From the NCBI GenBank assembly GCA_021307315.1, contig JAJSPD010000005.1, forward strand, positions 682,001 to 746,000: a stretch of 64,000 nt of DNA, read 5' to 3'. The notes beneath the pieces were generated by a model. It searched no databases. It had not been told where the DNA came from and was given only the letters and a program-made list of their open reading frames with translations. Of the stretch, positions 55,087-64,000 are shown piece after piece; positions within the stretch are counted from its first letter, which is position 1, and each line of letters starts with the position of its first letter. A program made the translations under genes and the position numbers. This DNA comes from Bisporella sp. PMI_857 (taxonomy: Eukaryota; Ascomycota; Leotiomycetes; Helotiales; Helotiaceae).

Positions 55087-56783
55087 CCTGAAAACAGATT
55101 ATCGTGTTTGGAGAGGAACGGGATGGACAGCGGGTCAGACAGCCTAGTGCTCTGTCAAAGGCTGTAGTCAACGGACGACACAGGATCGAGTAGTTTAAAC
55201 TGATATGCTCGTATAGCGCCTCGATAACGCGTTCACTTAACATGCGAAAATCTACCAGACTGATGAGTGCAGAAGTAAGATACTGCATCACACTTCGTGC
55301 GAGAGATCTGCCTCATAAGTCTTAGTATATTCGGTAGGAGGCTGACGAATTACTTATTGTATGCGCATAAGATAGCACCCCTTTGGGTACTTGATTTAGA
55401 GCACATTTTGTGGGGTTGGACTTTGAGCACCTACCTAGTAGATCCCTTAATCCACAAATTGAGGTTATTCCAGGGGTACCCAAGAGGTAATTTGAGCAAG
55501 TTTATTCAGCATGCATGGCTTACCAGTAAGTTGCTTAAGCTAGCATTATTTTACTGTAAAATGAATCTTGCTGAAATATTCAAATATTTTAAATGACTTC
55601 TTTTTAAAGGTAAGTAAACGATTGCAAAAGTCAGCCATTTGGTATAAAATGACTTAATTTTAGATAAATGTTTTACTGTACATTTTCAAATACATTTCTA
55701 TAACTATTAAATCAAAGCAAATTCTCACGCAGGTACCTCTGTAGAACTAATACAATACAGTGCTCTATTAACTAGGAGATCAAACAAAGAGGAAAGCCTA
55801 TCTACACGTACGAAGGTGCGTGTCATACGCGTCAATACGACACGTGACTATACGAAACAGAGGTCTGGCTGGCAACGTACACGACATAAATAATATTTAA
55901 TACTTTATATTTAACTAACAAACGAGCAAAAAAAGGGAACTTCTAAAGTACCTAGGCCTCGCTTAGCAATAGTCCTAGGCAGGAGCAAAAAGTTATTTTA
56001 CTTATTGAACCAAATAAATGCATACCATTTCCTCCAGCTCCTGTCTCCTTTCAGGTTTCGCACCTACGCCTAACAGCTCTTCCGATGTGAATATTAGAAG
56101 AGCTACTTATTATTCCTAGGTGGATGCGCATAAACGTAATCTTTCAAGCAACGCATTTCAAACGTTTCACAACGCAAGCCCGAAAGCAGAACTCTGGGGA
56201 AGCCTAACCTTGCACATGAACATCATTGATTGCACAAGGAAAAAATAGCCATAAGACGATTAATGAAGGTTTTGGGATGGGTGCAGCCGGGCCAATCAAA
56301 AATAATAGCGTGGATGTAGATCCTGCCTGGGGACGTGGCCTGGCTCTAGTCTTTTCTGCTATTGGAGGTACAAAAGTGCAGCTTATGTGCAATTTGCTGT
56401 TGCAAGTGGCATGTTTTTCGTGCTCTGAAGGAGGTCAGCACTGGCTGAAAGGAGTACAATAACCATGCGTTGATATTTCAACTTCAAATAGTCAACGAAA
56501 CAGGATAGACATGAAAGGCTGAAGTAGCATTTAGCTGACCCAATCCATCCAAAGTACATGCACACAGGATGCAGCTACGAAAGATTATTAATATCGTTCA
56601 CTCAACCTTGTTGGTCTTTGAATCTCAATGGCAGCCACGCGACTGAGGTTTCAAAGCTTAATGAAATATTTCATTCAGGTAATGCTCCAGAGGAGTTAAG
56701 AATAGGTAAGAACTTCACAATCTTCACAAAGCCGCCACCGAGTTGGACCATCCGATTCCGCGCATATCACTTTACAAGACCGC
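55087..56783. other. Gene-free region with AT-rich core
   Basis: 1.7 kb upstream of the copper transporter and downstream of the LysM gene. The part at about 55560-55720 and 55880-55950 is strongly A/T-rich. No coding remnant or terminal repeat can be recognised; an old repeat mutated by RIP is possible. The copper transporter promoter must lie at its left end. Confidence 0.5.
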
Positions 56784-57417
56784 CTACGCACCGACGCAAA
56801 CCCAATACTCCGCCCAAACCGTCGGGGTATTCTTATCCACGTTCTGATTCCACTCCAGAAACTCATCCATCGTGATCCCGTTCTGGGCGACAATGGCATC
56901 GACCCGCAGACCGCTGCCCACGAACTCATACGTGGTGCAGTTGCCCACGATTCCGCCCATGATGGGCACGGGAACGGCGCTCGCGTCAACCACGGTGCCA
57001 GTGGCGGCCTGCACAGGAGGGACGAAGGTATACCACGGCGTGTTGATGCAGACAGGGACGTAAGCCTGGAGGCCGAAGCAGGTCTGTCCGATATCCGGGT
57101 TCCAGTAGTAGAACTGGGAGAGCGTGAAGTTGGAGAACTTGGCGCCGATGGCTTGGCAGGTGTCCCCGGATTGCACGAGGTAAGTAGCCGTGCAATCCGA
57201 GGGCCGGTCGATGCAGACGCTACCGGCGCTGTTGCTGGTGTATTGGGTACCTAGGTTTTGTTAGAACGGGGAGGATAAAGGCCGAAGAGGTAGGAGCTGT
57301 ACAGTTGTCACGGGCTCTGGCCTCTAGAGTTCCATCTCGAGCGGCGATCGAAGTAATTGGAGTTGCGGTAGAGACGGCCGCAAGGAATGCCAAGGTGACT
57401 GCTTTGAAAAAGAGCAT
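56784..57417 (-). CDS. Secreted LysM-domain protein
   Basis: Exons 57417-57303 and 57250-56784; 193 residues. The N-terminus FFKAVTLAFLAAVSTATP is a signal peptide, followed by Arg-rich stretch (ARDGTLEARARD) that could be a Kex2-type processing site. First LysM: YLVQSGDTCQAIGAKFSNFTLSQF with WNPDIGQTCFGL and YVPVCI, a classic fungal LysM with cysteines. Second LysM-like: YEFVGSGLRVDAIVAQNGITMDEF with EWNQNVDK and WAEYWVCV. There is a Pro/Val/Ala linker between them. Such proteins bind chitin or chito-oligomers in the cell wall or apoplast; whether this one acts in host interaction or only in the fungal wall cannot be told. The intron joins NC to TQYTSNSAGSVC in phase. Confidence 0.9.
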
Positions 57418-58118
57418 CTTGATTGATATTTGTATCTGAACTTAAAAAGATGGAGAATATCTCTTCGGTTGACTTTCAAACGATGGACGGGAGAATTAAG
57501 AACAACAACGAGTGAGGTACAGAAGAGCGAAGGAATCTGAGCGCCAAACACTCCTATACTTATAGCCTTTTCCTCATAACTCCTAGATAGTTGAGTTTTG
57601 GGAACAACGTCACTACTTCCTTCCCGTCCCACTTTCTCGACCAGCACAGCCAAGCAATCTCCTGGCAATTAGGCAGCCACGTGATCCACCTCGTCTAAAA
57701 TCTCAGGGGTTTGATGAGATTTCAGGCGCGTAGCCGGGGGAGCCGGGAGCCCGAGATGGTGATGTGCAACCTGCCGTCGATAATTCGCCCGAACATTGGG
57801 GCTAAGAAAGGTAGCTTGAGGCACGGTATCACGAGCCCTCGTGTTCGAACGCGACGCGTAGTAAATGCACTTGAATGAACACGAGATTGGAGGCAGCAAA
57901 GTGCCAACAACTAATTATGTTGGATGGAATCGAGACTTCGAAAACATAAGTGATAACTTCTGCCTAGGCTGCAGGCATTTATTCTCTTGGGGATAGCTAT
58001 TCAAAGGGAGCTCAGAGATCGATTGAGGTGGGGATTGAGTTATGACTGGATTCCACGGATACAGTTTTCGATTGACTTACAAAATGTATGATAAGTTTTC
58101 TTTCAGATTAAACGGCCC
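57418..58118. other. Intergenic, 700 bp
   Basis: LysM gene promoter and xylanase 3' flank; both genes run on the minus strand. No further gene is seen. Confidence 0.5.
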
Positions 58119-59527
<1,409 letters not shown>

Positions 59528-60117
59528 GATGGCAGAAAATGAACTATTTGGACTGCAAAATCTCAACGAGCGACAGGAGAGGAAAGTCGAACAAGGCAAG
59601 GGTTAAGGCCACTATTTGTACTTGCTACCTTCATGAACCCACCAAACTAAACTATTCTCAAATATGGGTAGCATAAAGATGAAATTGTTACCATTGAGCG
59701 GAGAAAAGTTTCTGTCTGCTCCGTGATAATTTTTGGCTGTGTTGGATAAATGAAACGACCCACAAAAATCTAAGGGAGGTATGGCAGGATCATGGAACCA
59801 AACGTTGGGACCGTCTCGGGTAAAGTGTTACTGCCACTCGTCCAAAGTTTGACACCCGCACAGTTTGTGGGGTAGTTTCCCCCAGATTTTGCTTCCACCT
59901 ATCAAAATCAAGGAAATCAAGTACAATGGTACTGTTTATCCAAGGGGACGCTCGCAAGAAAGCCTGCTAAAGAGTGCTTACGACTCCATGGACCTTAAGG
60001 GAACGTTGTGGACCACAAATCATACATTTCAGTATAGCCAGAATAATATTTTTTAAGCTGAGAAGCCACTGGGCAAGTCATGGGTATCACATATCTTGTA
60101 TTCAACTATACCTCACA
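59528..60117. other. Intergenic, 590 bp
   Basis: Xylanase promoter and 3' flank of the next minus-strand gene. Nothing else is recognised. Confidence 0.5.
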
Positions 60118-63100
60118 TCAAATCCTCCCACCACTAACCACCTCTCTGCCTAGGAGCTCCACCTCGCCTGACTCAGCAGTTCTTCTTCTCTCCAAGATCC
60201 ATCGTTCCCCGGTGGGTGATGCCGGATCATCTTCTTTTAAATAGCTGATGCTCTCTGCACTGGCTGTATATCTATGTTTCTTGAAATCTGTTTCCTTTTC
60301 AGTTTTTTCCTTATCTGGGGAAGTGCTCGTGCTTTTATTTCCCTCTCTCAACGGGAGAGGTGCAAACCCAGCCATAGTAAGCGTCGGGCTGCCTGGCACC
60401 GAGCCATTGTCACTGTGCATACTTGTGCGAATGCTATTTGCACTACTTGCTCTTCTGTGACCTCCAAGAGGAAGAGTTACTGTACTATTTTGCGCCATCC
60501 ATGGAGGTTGCTGCCCGGTCGGGCTTGAATCATCACCGCCTACAGGACTCCCAGCACTACTATGAAGACTGGCTTGACTACCACCCCAAGCCCCTCTTCT
60601 CAATTTCAACAGAGCATTTAGACTCATATCCCCTTCGTAATCTGGCGAGTTAATTAGCTGTGCGAGGCCGGGGCTAGCCAGCGATTCTGGTCGATGCATG
60701 CCGAACATGAATGAATTGCGGTTCGAATACTCAGACCTTTCAGTTATAGGAGTGAGATTCGGCTCCCGTGAGGCGACGCGTCCGCTCTGAGTGCGAATTA
60801 CACCATCGGCACCACGGGGACCAAAGTATCCTCCATTGACATATTCGGCCTCTCCCGCTGCTGGCACTGAATAGAAACCAAATTCTTGACCATAGAAACC
60901 TTCTGCATCGTAGGCTAGAGCTTCGGCATTGGCCGCTGCTATAATGTCATCGTCTTCAATAGCATCATCGTAATCGAAATCGTCATGCTCATCGTAGTCA
61001 TAAGTAGGAGAGAATGGCTCTTGATGGGATGTGCGACTTGAGTCGGTGACGAGCCCAGGATGGTCGCCTTGTTCTGATGGAGTCTGATGTGACGGTGTGC
61101 TGTCACGCCGAAATTTGCCATTTGCTGCAGCAGTGAACGCAGCAGCAGCAAGAGCTGATTGATAGGCTGCCAATTTGTCTTGAGTCAGACTAGATGATGC
61201 TCCCACTGCACTAATCCGTGCATTGTTTCCTATAACAGAAACTTGTGGACCCAGCGGACCAGACGAGATAGAGTTTTCAGGTGAGCTTACTTCGTCCTTA
61301 ACTTTCCCAGCAGTGGCACCATCATCAAGGTTATCCAGAATCTTGTTAAAGGATGGCGATGGGTCTGCTGTAAGGTTCGGTGGAGAGTAGAGAGTTGGCA
61401 CGGAAGATAATGCTTTCAAAGGCCGTCCATACTCATCAGTATCTACGTTATCAAACACAGATTCATCAAATTCGAGCCCATCGTCCCCTTCATTAACTTC
61501 TTCGATAAGACCATCATCATAGTAGAGATCATCATCGTCAGCCCGTGATAATGATTGAGCAAACTCATTCTGAGTATTTTTGAGATGGGACAATTCGTCT
61601 TCGATGGGAGGTGAGACGGGATCAACTTGACCTAATTTCAAGTCTTGTAGCGTATAGTGTACTAGCCTTGTTTCATTGGGCGGGACATTTCCTAAAGAAG
61701 GTTCAAAATCTTGCGAAGCCCTTGTGAGAGGATTGGGTGAATTCGGAGAGTTCTTCGTCATGGCGAAGCCAATAACTTCTCCATTTGCATCGCGAGGTGT
61801 GCTGATCATACCAGGGCTATACGGACTTAGTGGACTAATTACAGAATTTCGAAATTTAAGCCCTGCAATATTTTCGTGGTCGGCTAAAACCCTATTGTTG
61901 TCTTTAGGTGTATCAACATTGACGCTAGGAGTGTTTTCGTTAGAGTACTCCTTTGGCTCATCCTCTTCAAGTGCATCAGCATTCACACCGGGTATCTCTT
62001 CTTCGAAATAGTCATTCGGGTCTTCCTCATCATAGTCGGCATTGACGCCTGGTATCCTCTCTTCTAGACCATCATCATCATCCATGTTGTCGTAGTCATA
62101 ATCATCGTATGGGTCATCATCTTGTGTATCTGCATTCTCTGATTTCCTTTCAAGAGCCCTCTGTCGGTGCCGATCTTCTAGCAATCGCTCTTGCTCAGCG
62201 GCACCTATCATATCAAAACTGAACCTCGAAGAGGTGCTCTTCATATGCTTTGGTAAGGCAAAGCCAGGAATATCCTTGGCTGATACCTGTGAAACATTCC
62301 GCGACCGTCGTTTTCCAGAGGGAGATGCTTTTGGTTGCGTCGAAATTGGATTGATTGAGATTCGCCCGGACGTGCTTGGCCTACTCGTAGACTTTGGCGG
62401 AACAGGAGGTGGCCTGTCTGGCATAGAATCTAAAATAGAAGTGCTTTCTGCGGGCTGCACTTTGTCATTCAAAGAGTCTTGGTTATTGAATTTTGAAGTA
62501 GGCTCTAATGACATTCGAGCGCCTCCGGCGTATGGAAGGTTCGGCAATGTAAGGTCAGAAAAGTCACTAGCTTTCCGTACATGAGGCCCAGCAGCCGGAT
62601 ATTGCTCTTCCTCAAAATCTTCCGTAAAAACTGGTGTATGACTTCCCCTCCTTTGTGCAAGCTTTTTACTTTCATCATTCGTAGCCTCAAAAGCCTCAGC
62701 ATTTGGACTTTTTTGGTACTGCCCGATATGTGTTGGTCCTTCTTCTGGCCGCACGTTTGGAGTTGGGACGATTCTCCTCTGACGTGGAGCGCTAAAATCA
62801 TGAACCACGGTTCCCTTGATCCGCGGATCAAACGATTCATTAAAATCATTCCCTGTCCGACTTATCTTGAGTGACTCTGCCGATAGTTGCGCTACAGCCT
62901 GGGAAGTCCTTCGACGGGCAAGAAGAGACATGGGATTGAGGAGATTCAGCCGCTTGCCAGTTCGAGATTGACCCGCCTCGAAAGTAGATACCGGGTTTGA
63001 ACCAGATGGAGGAGTTGGCAATCGAGCACCTGTCGGCCGCCTGCCAGTCCCTACCGGCCTATTATTTTGCTCCGATAATGTTTGCCTATCCATAAGCTGC

Positions 63101-63576
63101 GGCCTCTGTCTCGAACTTGCTTCTGGCTGCATGCTTGTCTGCGGTCTCGAATACTGAAAATGGTTATTTGCTTGAGGCATAGGTTTCCCTGAAGAGTCTG
63201 GCCGTTGCACATTCGTGACGGCCATCCTTGGCTGATTGCTGTAATTCTCCATGTCTTGCCCTCTTGTGTTTGTGCTAGATGAGTCCCAATTCTGATTTCG
63301 TATGTCATTCTCCTTGCCCCTTTTGCCATTCGTAGCATCGGTTTCCGGCTGTTTTGTATAGCCTGCGCTCGAGACACGAGCAATCGGGGCCAATGTAGGT
63401 GGAGGTGACAACTTGGTTGGTGCTTCTGCATAACTGCCATGCTGGAATCTTTGCGGATGTGCATGATCCAACTGCATCGGACCTTCCCATGACGGCACCT
63501 GGTCAGGAACTGGCGAGGTAGGAGTCGAGGGCGCGCGTCGATGGGGCCGGAGGTAGGAAAACATATTTTGTGCCAA
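60118..63576 (-). CDS. Conserved acidic/serine-rich fungal protein, function unknown
   Basis: Single exon, 1152 residues, uninterrupted. I do not recognise a named family. The first 200 residues are Pro/Gln/Ser-rich and disordered. At about residues 208-270, LLNPMSLLARRRTSQAVAQL and SFDPRIKGTVVHDFSAPRQRR form the most conserved-looking block, followed by SHTPVFTEDFEEEQYP. Residues 430-460 carry IPGFALPKHMKSTSSRFSFDMIG and AAEQERLLEDRHRQRALERKS. Then an Asp/Glu-rich part has three copies of a PGVNAD/PSVNVD unit. The C-terminus again has Ser-rich patches and ends ERWILERRRTAESGEVELLGREVVSGGRI. No membrane segment or catalytic motif. The many S/T-P sites suggest phosphorylation. The intact frame over 3.4 kb makes it a sure gene; a cytoskeletal or polarity role is only a guess. 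Confidence 0.85.
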   Translation of the reverse strand: MAQNMFSYLRPHRRAPSTPTSPVPDQVPSWEGPMQLDHAHPQRFQHGSYAEAPTKLSPPPTLAPIARVSSAGYTKQPETDATNGKRGKENDIRNQNWDSSSTNTRGQDMENYSNQPRMAVTNVQRPDSSGKPMPQANNHFQYSRPQTSMQPEASSRQRPQLMDRQTLSEQNNRPVGTGRRPTGARLPTPPSGSNPVSTFEAGQSRTGKRLNLLNPMSLLARRRTSQAVAQLSAESLKISRTGNDFNESFDPRIKGTVVHDFSAPRQRRIVPTPNVRPEEGPTHIGQYQKSPNAEAFEATNDESKKLAQRRGSHTPVFTEDFEEEQYPAAGPHVRKASDFSDLTLPNLPYAGGARMSLEPTSKFNNQDSLNDKVQPAESTSILDSMPDRPPPVPPKSTSRPSTSGRISINPISTQPKASPSGKRRSRNVSQVSAKDIPGFALPKHMKSTSSRFSFDMIGAAEQERLLEDRHRQRALERKSENADTQDDDPYDDYDYDNMDDDDGLEERIPGVNADYDEEDPNDYFEEEIPGVNADALEEDEPKEYSNENTPSVNVDTPKDNNRVLADHENIAGLKFRNSVISPLSPYSPGMISTPRDANGEVIGFAMTKNSPNSPNPLTRASQDFEPSLGNVPPNETRLVHYTLQDLKLGQVDPVSPPIEDELSHLKNTQNEFAQSLSRADDDDLYYDDGLIEEVNEGDDGLEFDESVFDNVDTDEYGRPLKALSSVPTLYSPPNLTADPSPSFNKILDNLDDGATAGKVKDEVSSPENSISSGPLGPQVSVIGNNARISAVGASSSLTQDKLAAYQSALAAAAFTAAANGKFRRDSTPSHQTPSEQGDHPGLVTDSSRTSHQEPFSPTYDYDEHDDFDYDDAIEDDDIIAAANAEALAYDAEGFYGQEFGFYSVPAAGEAEYVNGGYFGPRGADGVIRTQSGRVASREPNLTPITERSEYSNRNSFMFGMHRPESLASPGLAQLINSPDYEGDMSLNALLKLRRGAWGGSQASLHSSAGSPVGGDDSSPTGQQPPWMAQNSTVTLPLGGHRRASSANSIRTSMHSDNGSVPGSPTLTMAGFAPLPLREGNKSTSTSPDKEKTEKETDFKKHRYTASAESISYLKEDDPASPTGERWILERRRTAESGEVELLGREVVSGGRI

Positions 63577-64000
63577 TCACTCCTGTTCCCCTATTCCCTC
63601 GATATCAATCTGCAGCAACCCGTGAGCAGATACGATGTTTACTGCTGCATCTCGTGTTCATGCCACTTTGAGCCTCTCTCCTCGTATAGCCTCATGAAAA
63701 TTCTGTCACGCCTGCGATCGCAATATCTGCAGACTGAAGGAAATCACTGCGCTCCACCATACGTCAACAAGGAAGGTTCAATGATGGGATGTGGAGAAGT
63801 CTTTATTTGCGTCAGTAGATGAGCTCTAACAAGGCTGCCAGTTAGGGAAATCAAAGATAAAATATAAAGAAAGCTTGGAAGGAAAAGTTAAGGTATGTAC
63901 ACAAAGGAAGCAAACGGTGTTTTCAATTGAGATCGTGATGAGCTAAGAACAAGGGTAAATACATTATTGAAGTGCAAGAGATGGGACCAACCTTTCCGGC
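63577..64000. other. Window end, 5' flank of the 1152-residue gene
   Basis: Presumed promoter and leader. No gene start is identified before the edge. Confidence 0.5.

Overview
The window is nuclear DNA of a filamentous ascomycete (Pezizomycotina). Evidence: genes are split by short GT-AG introns (mostly 43-80 nt) with CTAAC/CTGAC-like branch sites; there is a WOPR (Wor1/Ryp1/Sge1-type) regulator, a GH10 xylanase carrying a fungal CBM1, a secreted LysM protein, a fungal J-domain/membrane family, and decayed genes with TGG-to-stop changes of the kind expected from repeat-induced point mutation. The secreted plant-wall enzyme and LysM protein suggest a plant-associated or litter fungus. A Leotiomycete-like host is a guess; the sequence alone does not fix the class.

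Layout. 1-3.1 kb: 3' end of mitochondrial tRNA-modification gene MTO1 (+) and cardiolipin synthase (-). 3.9-5.4 kb: WOPR regulator (-), behind it about 6 kb with no recognisable gene (5.4-11.4 kb), rich in simple repeats. 11.4-14.8 kb: a 13-exon tyrosyl-DNA-phosphodiesterase-like gene with an N-terminal ubiquitin-interacting motif (-). 17.4-21.6 kb: divergent VPS45 (-) and MBOAT lysophospholipid acyltransferase ALE1 (+). 22.2-25 kb: serine-rich membrane protein (-). 26.8-29.5 kb: CAAX protease RCE1 and a secreted metallo-beta-lactamase-fold protein (+). 29.7-34.9 kb: divergent pair of adenine deaminase (-) and NCS1 nucleobase permease (+), a likely purine/nitrogen scavenging module. 35.4-40.3 kb: divergent NDUFAF5-like complex I assembly factor (-) and AP-2 alpha adaptin (+). 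41-46 kb: CFEM-like surface protein, D-threonine-aldolase-like enzyme and a P-loop sulfotransferase-like protein (+). 46.3-47.3 kb: secreted PAF-acetylhydrolase-like esterase (-).

From 48.3 to 54 kb lies a decayed stretch: a J-domain pseudogene, a small membrane-protein gene with an uncertain 3' end, and a ferric reductase pseudogene with several frame breaks, an in-frame stop and a 16-bp duplication at a splice acceptor. An apparently intact Ctr copper transporter (-) sits next to it, so this was probably a metal-uptake neighbourhood. An AT-rich gene-free segment follows, then LysM protein and xylanase genes (both -), and a 1152-residue conserved acidic/serine-rich protein (-) that nearly reaches the right edge.

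All exon models were built by hand from reading-frame continuity, splice consensus and remembered family motifs; exon phases were checked for consistency. No database search was run. No CRISPR array, rRNA, convincing tRNA or intact transposon was seen. No strong candidate for a wholly new system emerged; the best leads are the UIM-TDP1 gene with an unresolved last junction, the divergent adenine deaminase/NCS1 pair, and the long region behind the WOPR gene.
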